A stretch of 64,000 nucleotides of DNA from Microbacterium sp. Root53 (GTDB lineage Bacteria > Actinomycetota > Actinomycetes > Actinomycetales > Microbacteriaceae). Below the pieces are notes generated by a model. The model was not told where the DNA came from and made no database searches. It saw only the letters and a program-made list of their open reading frames with translations. Location: positions 1-64,000 of the forward strand of contig NZ_LMFR01000003.1 in the NCBI RefSeq assembly GCF_001426925.1, in the 5' to 3' direction. Positions 1 to 6,487 of the stretch are shown one piece after another. The position numbers were made by a program, and so were the translations under genes. Every line of letters begins with the position of its first letter. Within the stretch, counting starts at the first letter, position 1.

Positions 1-69
1 CGTCTGGGCCGTTTGACGCCGATCGAGTTCGAGACCATCATGAACCAGAACCTGGCCCTCGCGGCCTAA
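1..69 (+). CDS. C-terminal end of an IS3-type transposase (cut by window start)
   Basis: The window opens in frame inside a coding region ending at the TAA at 67-69. The visible 22 residues read RLGRLTPIEFETIM and then NQNLALAA, which resembles the extreme C-terminus of IS3-family OrfB integrases (a conserved LTP-E-E motif just before the stop). The DDE catalytic core lies outside the window, so family and intactness cannot be confirmed. Its position beside a compact cargo-like block (318-2880) suggests that this end of the window is part of, or next to, a mobile region. The terminal inverted repeat of the element is probably in the following ~40 bases, but its partner is not visible. Confidence 0.55.
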   Translation, partial: RLGRLTPIEFETIMNQNLALAA

Positions 70-317
70 CCGAAACTGTCACCACTTCGTTCAGCAGACC
101 CGACCGTTGAGAACGCGACCGGCGTCGGCGCCCCACCGCACACCTGGCCCCGACGCGAGCTGGTGGTCGACGTGCTTCACAAGGTTGTCTTCGCCGTCAT
201 CACGGGAATCGTCGCAGACCGGATGATCCGACCGCACTTGGTCTCCACCAGGGGGCGAACCAGCCACTGACCAGGGCGACGCGCGAGGCGCGTTAGCACG
301 CCTTCCTTCCGCTAGGG
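70..317. other. Gap between transposase end and cstR
   Basis: No gene with plausible coding character is seen here. The first tens of bases probably contain the right end of the insertion sequence. The remainder has no recognisable promoter, RNA or repeat that I can support. Confidence 0.4.
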
Positions 318-614
318 CTATGCGAGGGAGAGGAAGAGTTTCTCGAGTTCTTCGGGGCGTGTGGCATCTTCTGCGTCTGGGTCGGCGAGGCACTCGCGGA
401 GGGCGCTTGAGATGACGAGGAAGCCGGCCCTGTCGAGCGCCTTCGAGACGGCGGCGAGCTGCTGCACGACGTCGCGGCAGTGGGCGTCCTGTTCGACGGC
501 GGTGATGACCGCTGCCAGCTGCCCGTGTGCTCGGCGGAGCCGGTTGACGACCTTGCGCTTTGCCTCCTGGTCGTGCTCCGGTGCCGCGTCCGCGAGTGTG
601 GGTGTGCTTGCCAT
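318..614 (-). CDS. cstR: CsoR/FrmR-family repressor of the CstR (persulfide-sensing) type
   Basis: 98 aa, the usual size for the all-helical CsoR/RcnR (DUF156) repressors. The start is the ATG at 614, with an AAAGGA-type ribosome site just upstream; longer open frames run into the promoter region. Copper-sensing CsoR uses Cys, His and Cys spaced 25 and 4 residues apart. Here Cys46 and Cys75 are kept with that exact spacing, but the His position is Ala71. Loss of the copper-binding His with both Cys retained is the signature of CstR, which senses persulfides by forming Cys-Cys sulfur bridges. The gene is divergent from a thioredoxin and CstB-like operon and faces a perfect CsoR/CstR-type palindrome at 651-666. 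It most likely represses that operon and itself. Family certain; CstR subtype inferred from residues and context. Confidence 0.85.
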   Translation of the reverse strand: MASTPTLADAAPEHDQEAKRKVVNRLRRAHGQLAAVITAVEQDAHCRDVVQQLAAVSKALDRAGFLVISSALRECLADPDAEDATRPEELEKLFLSLA

Positions 615-638
615 GAGAGGTCCTTTCGCGAGCCCGAG

Positions 639-669
639 TTGACAACCAGCATACCCCCGGGGGTATAGT
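639..669 (+). promoter_or_regulatory. Predicted promoter of the Cys-rich/thioredoxin/CstB operon
   Basis: TTGACA at 639-644 and TATAGT at 664-669 form near-consensus -35 and -10 boxes with a 19-base spacer. A perfect 16-base palindrome fills most of the spacer and overlaps the -10 box, so repressor binding would directly occlude RNA polymerase. Confidence 0.55.
651..666. promoter_or_regulatory. Perfect palindromic CstR/CsoR operator
   Basis: ATACCCCCGGGGGTAT is a perfect 8+8 inverted repeat, the A/T-rich flank plus C-run/G-run architecture of type-1 CsoR/CstR operators. It sits between cstR and the divergent operon and overlaps the predicted promoter. Confidence 0.75.
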
Positions 670-686
670 CGGGCTACCGGCGGCGA

Positions 687-702
687 ATACTCCCCCGGGT
701 AT
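687..702. promoter_or_regulatory. Second, imperfect CstR-like operator
   Basis: ATACTCCCCCGGGTAT has the same outer ATAC/GTAT and C-run to G-run layout as the perfect site at 651-666 but with an asymmetric centre. It is 18 bases upstream of the first Cys-rich gene, just downstream of the predicted start point, as expected for a second repressor site. Confidence 0.5.
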
Positions 703-719
703 AGCGAAGGGATGCGCAG

Positions 720-905
720 ATGTGCCGAGCAGTGATGTGCCGCACGTGCGGCAAGACGACATGGGCCGGCTGCGGCCAGCATGTCGCGGCGGTGAAGAGC
801 AGCGTCGCGAGCTCCGACTGGTGCGGTGGTCAGCACACCGCCGCGGAGCTGGAGGCGGCACAGGCGAACCGCGGCGGGTTCTGGTCACGCCTGTTCGGAC
901 GCTGA
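720..905 (+). CDS. Small Cys-rich protein with CxxCGKxTWxGCGQH motif (longer paralogue)
   Basis: 61 aa. The N-terminal 22 residues carry Cys2, Cys7, Cys10 and Cys18 in the pattern C-x4-CxxCGK-x-TW-x-GCGQH, so a compact thiol or metal site is likely. A fifth Cys follows at about position 35, and the tail ends in a basic-aromatic segment (FWSRLFGR). A purine-rich GAAGGGA site precedes the ATG. It is the first gene after the CstR operators, 15 bases before thioredoxin, and has a shorter paralogue at 1321-1437. Two copies flanking trxA inside one persulfide-type operon suggest a role as thiol carrier, sulfur acceptor or small metal-binding protein; that role is inference. I recognise the motif as recurring in actinobacterial small proteins but know no assigned function. 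Confidence 0.75.
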   Translation: MCRAVMCRTCGKTTWAGCGQHVAAVKSSVASSDWCGGQHTAAELEAAQANRGGFWSRLFGR

Positions 906-920
906 GGTCGGAGGACGCGC

Positions 921-1283
921 ATGCCTACAAAGAACCTGACTGCTGAGACGTTCGAGAGCACCGTCACCGCCACCGGCATCGTGCTCGTGGACTTCTGGGC
1001 TGCCTGGTGCGGCCCGTGCCGCGCCTTCGCGCCCGTGTTCGAGTCCGCCTCGAACCGCCACCGCGACGTGGTGTTCGCAAAGGTCGACACCGAGGCTGAG
1101 CCTGAACTCTCGGCGGCTAACCGCATCACCTCGATCCCGACGCTCATGGTGTTCCGCGACGGAGTGCTCGTGTACTCCCAGCCCGGCGCGCTCCCGACAC
1201 CGCAACTCGAGCTGCTGATCCAGAAGGCGCGTGAACTCGACATGGACGAGGTTCACCGGCAGCTCGCGCAGCGCACCGCCTAA
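921..1283 (+). CDS. trxA: Thioredoxin
   Basis: 120 aa with the thioredoxin fold signature: VDFWAAWCGPC with the redox-active WCGPC at about residues 32-36, the cis-proline segment SIPTLMVF and a C-terminal helix. It is a cytosolic thiol-disulfide reductant. A strong GGAGG site lies 7 bases before the ATG at 921. Placement between two Cys-rich microproteins and upstream of a CstB-like persulfide dioxygenase, under a CstR-type repressor, suggests a dedicated role in reducing persulfides or mixed disulfides rather than being the main housekeeping thioredoxin. The tail beyond the fold is slightly longer than in minimal thioredoxins. Family assignment is secure. Confidence 0.93.
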   Translation: MPTKNLTAETFESTVTATGIVLVDFWAAWCGPCRAFAPVFESASNRHRDVVFAKVDTEAEPELSAANRITSIPTLMVFRDGVLVYSQPGALPTPQLELLIQKARELDMDEVHRQLAQRTA

Positions 1284-1320
1284 CCAACTCACACAGACTA
1301 AGAGCCCCGAAAGGAACGCC

Positions 1321-1437
1321 ATGTGCGCACGAATCATCTGCCCTGCGTGCGGCAAGCCCACGTGGGACGGCTGCGGCCAGCACATCGAGCAGGCCCTCAC
1401 AGGAGTCCCCGAGAACGAACGCTGCTCATGCAACTGA
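1321..1437 (+). CDS. Tiny Cys-rich protein with CxxCGKxTWxGCGQH motif (38 aa)
   Basis: 38 aa, starting at the ATG at 1321 with a good GAAAGGA site 5 bases upstream; the longer frame beginning upstream overlaps trxA and is not used. Cys2, Cys7, Cys10, Cys18 and the G-K-x-T-W-x-G-C-G-Q-H spacing align exactly with the protein at 720-905, and a CSC motif near the C-terminus adds two more Cys. Six Cys in 38 residues imply a metal-binding or sulfur-relay peptide. It lies 30 bases before the CstB-like gene and is surely in the same transcript. Function unknown. Confidence 0.75.
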   Translation: MCARIICPACGKPTWDGCGQHIEQALTGVPENERCSCN

Positions 1438-1467
1438 TCACGGATCACGAGGAAAGGAGCGATCGCG

Positions 1468-2880
1468 ATGCTGCTTGAGCGCATCTACGACGAAGACCTC
1501 GCACAGGCCAGCTACCTGATCGGCTGCCAGCGCAGCGGCGAGGCCGTCGTGGTGGACCCACGACGCGATATCGGCGCTTATCTGGATCTCGCCGGCAAGC
1601 ACGGCATGCGCATCGTCGCAGTGACCGAGACGCACATCCATGCCGACTACCTGTCCGGCACGCGCGAGCTCGCTGCGCACACCGGCGCGACCGCGTACGT
1701 ATCCGACGAGGGCGGCCCGGACTGGACGTATGGGGCAGGCTTCGACACCGCCGTGCGCATGAAGCACGGTCACCAGATCACGCTGGGGAACGTCACGCTG
1801 GAAGCCGTTCACACCCCCGGACACACTCCCGAGCACCTGTCCTTCCTCATCACCGACGGCGCTCAGACCAACGAACCCGGCTACATGCTCACGGGCGACT
1901 TCGTCTTCGTCGGAGACGTCGGCCGGCCCGACCTGCTCGACGAGGCAGCCGGAGGCGTAGACACCCGCTTCGCAGGCGCCCACGCACTGTTCGCGAGCCT
2001 GCGCGATCACTTCCTCACACTTCCCGACTACGTGCAGGTGCTTCCCGCGCACGGATCCGGATCCGCCTGCGGAAAGGCGCTGGGAGCGATCGCCGCCTCC
2101 ACGGTCGGGTACGAGCGTCGCTTCTCCTGGTGGGGTTCGTACCTCGCCAACGACGACGAGCAGGGCTTCGTCGAGGCGCTGCTGAGCGACCAGCCCGATG
2201 CCCACGCCTACTTCGCGCGGATGAAGACACAGAATCGTGTGGGACCGGCCGTGATCGGAGAGTTGCCGACGCTGAGCGAGTACACGACAGCCGAGCTGCT
2301 CGTCGCCCTGGCAGAGGATCGGGTGATCTTCGTCGACACCCGTCATCACAGTCAGGTGCACGAAGGAACGGTCGCGCGTTCGCTGAACGTGCCGGGCGAA
2401 GCCAAAGCGGCCACCTACGGATCGTGGGTCTACGACCCCGAAACCGAGTTCCGGCCCCTCGTGTTGCTGGCCGACTCCCGGGCCGCCGCAGAGCGGATCC
2501 GCGACCACCTCATCCGGGTCGGCATCGACAACGTACAAGGCTTCATCACGACCATCGAGGGTCTTTCATTGGTGCGTCCCAAGACTGTCGCGCCGGATCG
2601 GCTCGGTCAGATCGATCGCGCGCTTCTGCTGGATGTGCGCAACCGGACGGAGTTCGCCGCCGGCCACATCCCCGGCGCCGACCAGATGTCCGGCGGTCGC
2701 GTCATGTGGCACACCGACGGACTGCCTGAGACCGGCACCATCGTGACTTACTGCCAGAGCGGTGTCCGCAACAGCGTCACCGCGAGTGCCCTGCGGCGGG
2801 CCGGCTACGACATCGCCGAACTAGAGGGCAGCTACGCCGCATGGTCGGCGCTACCCGACGCAACCCGACCGGCCGCCTGA
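1468..2880 (+). CDS. cstB: CstB-like metallo-beta-lactamase/rhodanese persulfide dioxygenase
   Basis: 470 aa, three domains. The N-terminal metallo-beta-lactamase domain (about 1-250) has the persulfide dioxygenase motif THIHADYLSG (His56, His58, Asp60), HTPGHTPEH (His119), TGDFVF (Asp144) and LPAHGSG (His195), which bind a single iron in ETHE1/CstB enzymes. A first rhodanese domain (about 265-355) lacks a catalytic Cys. The second (about 385-465) has an active-site loop starting at Cys429 (YCQSGVRN). This is the CstB architecture, which oxidises low-molecular-weight persulfides and releases thiosulfate. It is the last gene of the CstR-controlled block, consistent with sulfide/persulfide detoxification. 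No sulfide:quinone reductase or TauE-type exporter is visible, so the set is reduced compared with staphylococcal cst operons. Confidence 0.88.
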   Translation: MLLERIYDEDLAQASYLIGCQRSGEAVVVDPRRDIGAYLDLAGKHGMRIVAVTETHIHADYLSGTRELAAHTGATAYVSDEGGPDWTYGAGFDTAVRMKHGHQITLGNVTLEAVHTPGHTPEHLSFLITDGAQTNEPGYMLTGDFVFVGDVGRPDLLDEAAGGVDTRFAGAHALFASLRDHFLTLPDYVQVLPAHGSGSACGKALGAIAASTVGYERRFSWWGSYLANDDEQGFVEALLSDQPDAHAYFARMKTQNRVGPAVIGELPTLSEYTTAELLVALAEDRVIFVDTRHHSQVHEGTVARSLNVPGEAKAATYGSWVYDPETEFRPLVLLADSRAAAERIRDHLIRVGIDNVQGFITTIEGLSLVRPKTVAPDRLGQIDRALLLDVRNRTEFAAGHIPGADQMSGGRVMWHTDGLPETGTIVTYCQSGVRNSVTASALRRAGYDIAELEGSYAAWSALPDATRPAA

Positions 2881-3652
2881 CTCCCGCGGTGGGACCTCGA
2901 TGAACTCGGATGATGGTCAACGCCGCGCCCGAGGTGGTCTCGAATCAGACCGACACAACGGTCTCGTATCCGGTTGACATAGCCACTCGCGATCTCTAGG
3001 CCGTTGCGCACCTCCAACCCATCTGCAAGGAACTCGTAGCCATCTTGAATGATCGGATCTCCTTCGATCGGATGTCCGGCCTGGAAGCGCATCATCAACA
3101 TGAGGGTCTGTCGGTCGCGGGCAGTTAAGTGGATCTGGAGCGCGGCGCGATGCTTGTCATCGAGATCCAGTTCGTGCAGCAGCGGCAGGGCAAACGCTTG
3201 CGGGTCGGACGCCATGAACGGCTGCACCGACCTGATCCTCTCCAACACGTCGTCGGTGATGCTTGCCAACGTGGTGCGGACCAGCTCGTTCCAGCGAGAC
3301 TCAGTCTTGGCCATCGGGAAGTAGAGCTTGCGGGCGGAGTTGCGGCTCGGCTGCCCGCCGTCGAGATGAGCGACCTCCCACGCGAGCCCATCGAGCGCGG
3401 CGCGGAAGTTGTGGACGCGTCACCGTACCTCAGAGCCCAGTCGTCAATCGGCGGTGCGGACGGGAGTGCGGCGCGGAGGAGTGCGGTCTTTCGGTCTGCG
3501 CTGAACTCTGAACGGGTGTGAGGCGAGCCCGATTCGCTCCATGCGACGAAGTCCTGGTAGATCTCCGCCGCCAACTTGTTTGCTCGCACAAGCTTGAGCA
3601 GCGGGACACGTGAGATCTGCTCGCCGGGGATGATGAACCTGGTTCGGGGCAC
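2832..3652 (-). pseudogene. Frameshifted hypothetical gene
   Basis: Two overlapping minus-strand frames make sense only when joined. The upstream frame starts with MPRTRFIIPGEQISRV at 3652 and reads sensibly to DDWALRYGD at about 3420. The continuation (VHNFRAALDGLAWEVAH, then ARKLYFPMAKTESRWNEL) lies in another frame that stays open to 2832. A single-base indel near 3415-3425 separates them. The joined product would be about 270 aa. The N-F/L-R-A-L-D-L-W and FP segments resemble a hypothetical family often seen in mobile DNA, with no function I can name. The last ~49 bases overlap the 3' end of the CstB-like gene on the opposite strand. Either a decayed gene or a sequencing error. Confidence 0.6.
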
Positions 3653-3773
3653 GGGGGCACCTTATCCCCAGGTCGCGGGGTCATCGCGGTGCAGATCCCT
3701 TGAGCCCTGTACCGGCACAAAACCGGCACAACCCGGGACCGGTCCAACCCAGGACCATCCGCAGCAACGAGAA

Positions 3774-3795
3774 AACCCCCGGCGAACCGGGGGTT
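3774..3795 (-). terminator. Terminator downstream of tRNA-Phe
   Basis: AACCCCCGG, a CGAA loop and CCGGGGGTT form a perfect 9-bp stem just beyond the tRNA-Phe 3' end. On the minus strand it is followed by TTTTC, fitting an intrinsic terminator for the tRNA transcript. Confidence 0.75.
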
Positions 3796-3800
3796 TCAGG

Positions 3801-3876
3801 TGGTGGCTCCGACGGGCGTCGATCCCGTGACCTCACGATTTTCAGTCGTGCGCTCTACCAACTGAGCTACAGAGCC
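3801..3876 (-). tRNA. tRNA-Phe (GAA)
   Basis: Full cloverleaf on the minus strand: acceptor GGCTCTG... paired with ...CGGAGCC, D-arm AGCTCAGTTGGTAGAGC, anticodon loop CTGAAAA (GAA), and T-arm GGGATCGACGCCC. The 3' CCA is encoded in the DNA at 3801-3803. It is the last of three tandem tRNAs (Glu, Asp, Phe) and lies at the edge of the mobile-looking block 1-3650, a typical integration target. Confidence 0.95.
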
Positions 3877-3945
3877 TCGCGAGAGGCGAACCTGTCGCGT
3901 CCTAGACGAAAGGCCTCCTCGTGAAAGAAGGCCCGTCGCTCGGAG

Positions 3946-4019
3946 CGACCCTGACGGGACTTGAACCCGCGACCTCCGCCGTGACAGGGCGGCACGCTAA
4001 CCAACTGCGCTACAGGGCC
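3946..4019 (-). tRNA. tRNA-Asp (GTC)
   Basis: A 74-base cloverleaf: acceptor GGCCCTG with CAGGGTC, anticodon loop CTGTCAC (GTC) and T-loop GTTCAAGTC. The discriminator is G, as required for Asp, and CCA is not encoded. It lies between tRNA-Glu and tRNA-Phe in the same orientation. Confidence 0.95.
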
Positions 4020-4045
4020 AAACTATGGAATTGTATCAGCTCGTG

Positions 4046-4118
4046 TGACCCCAACGGGATTCGAACCCGTGCTACCGCCGTGAAAGGGCGGCGTCCTAGG
4101 CCGCTAAACGATGGGGCC
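4046..4118 (-). tRNA. tRNA-Glu (TTC)
   Basis: A 73-base cloverleaf: acceptor GGCCCCA with TGGGGTC, anticodon loop CTTTCAC (TTC), T-loop GTTCGAATC, discriminator A. CCA is not encoded. It is the first tRNA of the Glu-Asp-Phe array. Confidence 0.95.
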
Positions 4119-4305
4119 GGGGTGAACCGCCGGGGCTCACGTGCCGACGATCAAGCATAAGCGGAGCGCTGCGGATTTTCCAATTCGGGGCGCGTCCTCC
4201 CGCATCCCGGGCGTTTCGCGGCGAGGATGAACGCGCCCTCCCGGCCCTCCCGAGCCGCGGTGCCGCGCGCCCCGGGGTGTTGCAAGTGAGACGGATGTTG
4301 TTAGT

Positions 4306-5763
4306 GTGACGGATGTGAAACAGGCGGTGACCAGCCCGATGGACGCCCTGGAGTCCACAGCGGAAGAGTGCGACTGCGCTCCGACCGCCGCTGAGCGACG
4401 CCGCCTGTGGGTGCCGTTCTCGCGCCGCACGGCGCTCGCGCTCGCGGGCGTCGGAGCGGTCACCCTGGGGGTGGGCCTCTCGGGCGCGGGCAGCGCCTTC
4501 GCCGTGACCTACAACCCCGACGACTACCCCTCGTGGGAGGACGTCGAGCGCGCCAAGCGCAACCAGTCCGACAAGGAAGGCGAGATCCGCCGCCTCGAGG
4601 ACATGATCGCGCAGCTGCAGCGCCGCGTGGAGGAGACCCGCGCCGCCGCTCAGCAGGCCGCGAACGAGTACTACGAGGCGCAGCAGGCCTTCTTCGAGGC
4701 CTCGTACCGCGCCGAGGAGCTGCAGAAGCAGGCCGACGAGCAGGCCGCGCTCGCCGACACCGCCGCGACCAACGCAGCGCGCGTCGCGTCGCAGCTGTCG
4801 CGCGCGGGCGGGGACGGCACGTCGCTCGAGGTGCTGTTCGCCGGGTCGGCCGCGAGCGCCGACGAGCTGCTCACCAAGCTCGGCCAGATGGACAAGCTCA
4901 TCGCCGGCAGCGAGACGATCTACGCCGAGGCGGCCGCGGCCCGCGACTCCGCCCAGTCCCTCTCGGACCAGGCCGAGGTCGCCCGCGCCGAGCGCGACCG
5001 CCTGCAGAAGATCGCCGAAGAGAAGATGATCGCGGCGCAGAACGCGCAGATCGCCGCCGAGGAGGCGCTCGCGCAGCAGCAGGAGCACATGGTGACCCTC
5101 GAGGCCCAGCTCGCCGCGCTCCGCGACACCACCAGCAAGACGGTCGCCGACTACGAGAAGGGCGTCGCGGCCAAGAAGGCCTACGAGGAAGAGCAGCGCC
5201 GCAAGGAAGAGGAGCGCCGCAGGAAGGCCGCCGAGGAGGCCGCCCGCCGGGCGCGCGAGGCGGCGGCTGCGGCCGCCGCGGCGGCGAAGCCCAGCGGCGG
5301 GGGCGGATCGCCCGCGCCCGCGAGCAGCGGCGGCGCGCCGCAGGGCTCCGGATGGGCCCGCCCGAGCGACGGATGGCGCACCTCCGGCTACGGCTCGCGC
5401 CCCAAGATGTGCGGCCCGAGCTACTGCGGATCGACCTTCCACGCGGGCGTCGACCTCGCCGCCGGCTGCGGCGCGCCGATCTACGCGGCCGCGAACGGCA
5501 CCGTCACCTACGCGGGCCTTAACGGCGGCTACGGCAACTACATCCGTCTCGACCACGGCAACGGCGTGGGCACGGGCTACGCGCACATCGTGGGCGGCGG
5601 CATCCTGGTCGGCTGGGGCCAGTACGTGCGCGCCGGCCAGGTCATCGCGTACGAGGGCAACACGGGCAACTCGTTCGGCTGCCACCTGCACTTCGAGGTC
5701 TACCTCGGCGGGGCGCCGACCAACCCGATCCCGTGGATGGCCGACCGCGGCGTCTACGTCTGA
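4306..5763 (+). CDS. Tat-exported M23 peptidase with coiled-coil (peptidoglycan hydrolase)
   Basis: 485 aa from GTG at 4306. An N-terminal arm is followed by a twin-arginine type signal (SRRTALALAGVGAVTLGVG, about 43-65) with likely cleavage after AFA. Residues ~80-330 form a long Ala/Glu/Gln-rich coiled coil, then a Ser/Gly/Pro linker. The C-terminal LytM domain (~365-485) has HAGVD and HLHFE, the zinc ligands of M23 endopeptidases. This is the EnvC/RipA-like layout of secreted cell-wall hydrolases acting in septum splitting or remodelling. It stands alone between the tRNA cluster and ppa. The start could instead be the ATG about 11 codons downstream. Confidence 0.88.
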   Translation: MTDVKQAVTSPMDALESTAEECDCAPTAAERRRLWVPFSRRTALALAGVGAVTLGVGLSGAGSAFAVTYNPDDYPSWEDVERAKRNQSDKEGEIRRLEDMIAQLQRRVEETRAAAQQAANEYYEAQQAFFEASYRAEELQKQADEQAALADTAATNAARVASQLSRAGGDGTSLEVLFAGSAASADELLTKLGQMDKLIAGSETIYAEAAAARDSAQSLSDQAEVARAERDRLQKIAEEKMIAAQNAQIAAEEALAQQQEHMVTLEAQLAALRDTTSKTVADYEKGVAAKKAYEEEQRRKEEERRRKAAEEAARRAREAAAAAAAAAKPSGGGGSPAPASSGGAPQGSGWARPSDGWRTSGYGSRPKMCGPSYCGSTFHAGVDLAAGCGAPIYAAANGTVTYAGLNGGYGNYIRLDHGNGVGTGYAHIVGGGILVGWGQYVRAGQVIAYEGNTGNSFGCHLHFEVYLGGAPTNPIPWMADRGVYV

Positions 5764-5789
5764 CCCGGCGCTTCCCCGACAGAGTGTGA

Positions 5790-5828
5790 AAGGGGCCCGG
5801 CCGCTCGATCGAGCGGGCCGGGCCCCTT
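5790..5828. terminator. Bidirectional terminator between M23 gene and ppa
   Basis: GGGGCCCGGCC at 5792-5802 and GGCCGGGCCCC at 5816-5826 form a strong stem around the self-complementary GCTCGATCGAGC, flanked by AAA on the left and TTCC on the right. It lies between convergent genes, so it serves both. Confidence 0.8.
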
Positions 5829-5847
5829 CCGCGTGTGCGGATCTGCG

Positions 5848-6384
5848 TCAGGCGCGCGTGTCGGGGAACTCGCCCTCGCCCTGGGTGCGGGTCTCGCCCT
5901 CGTGCTGCTCGAAGCGCTCGTAGGCCTCGGTCACCAGGCGCTCGGCCTCGGCGGCGTCGCCCCACTGGTCGACCTTGACCCACTTGTTGGGCTCGAGGTC
6001 CTTGTAGTGCTCGAAGAAGTGCTCGATCTCCTTCTTCGTGTACTCCGCCAGGTCGCCGATGTCCTGGATGTGCTCCCAGCGCGGGTCCTTCGCGAGCACC
6101 GCGATGACCTTGTCGTCGCCGCCGGCCTCGTCCTTCATCTTCAGGACCGCGACGGGGCGCACCTTGACGCCCACGCCCGGGTACACGGCGTGGTCCATGA
6201 CGACCAGCACGTCCAGCGGGTCGCCGTCCTCGCCGAGCGTGTTCTCGAAGAATCCGTAGTCGGTCGGGTAGCCGAACGTCGTGTACAGCACGCGGTCGAG
6301 GAAGACGCGGCCCGTGCCGTGGTCGACCTCGTACTTCACGCGGCTGCCGCGCGGGATCTCGATGACTGCGTCGTAGGCGCCCAT
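5848..6384 (-). CDS. ppa: Inorganic pyrophosphatase
   Basis: 178 aa, a family I soluble pyrophosphatase that hydrolyses PPi to two phosphates with Mg2+, driving biosynthetic reactions in the cytosol. Diagnostic segments are present: [12 protein letters not shown] near the N-terminus and the signature [11 protein letters not shown] with its three catalytic acidic residues, then [15 protein letters not shown] and a Lys/Trp motif near 140. The tail is acidic. Monocistronic, divergent from tilS and convergent with the M23 gene across a strong terminator. Confidence 0.96.
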   Translation of the reverse strand: MGAYDAVIEIPRGSRVKYEVDHGTGRVFLDRVLYTTFGYPTDYGFFENTLGEDGDPLDVLVVMDHAVYPGVGVKVRPVAVLKMKDEAGGDDKVIAVLAKDPRWEHIQDIGDLAEYTKKEIEHFFEHYKDLEPNKWVKVDQWGDAAEAERLVTEAYERFEQHEGETRTQGEGEFPDTRA

Positions 6385-6475
6385 GCGGGTTGCTCCTTGA
6401 AATCAGTGGGATGTAGCCGCGTCAAGCCTACTGTTCCGCTCCGGGTGCCGCTGAGTGGCGCGGTTCTCAGGCCGA

Positions 6476-6481
6476 TACCGT
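6476..6481 (+). promoter_or_regulatory. Putative -10 box of leaderless tilS
   Basis: TACCGT is followed by exactly 6 bases and then the GTG start of tilS; no ribosome site is visible. The same -10/N6/start layout recurs elsewhere in the window. Confidence 0.4.
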
Positions 6482-6487
6482 TGACGC

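Noticed and set aside
318-614. Copper-sensing CsoR assignment
   Set aside because: The conserved His ligand is Ala71, and no copper ATPase or chaperone is nearby; the CstR interpretation fits residues and context better.
3921-4160. Short plus-strand open frame containing GLEPATSAVTG and GIRTRATAVKG segments
   Set aside because: It is a translation across tRNA-Asp and tRNA-Glu on the opposite strand, a well-known annotation artefact.
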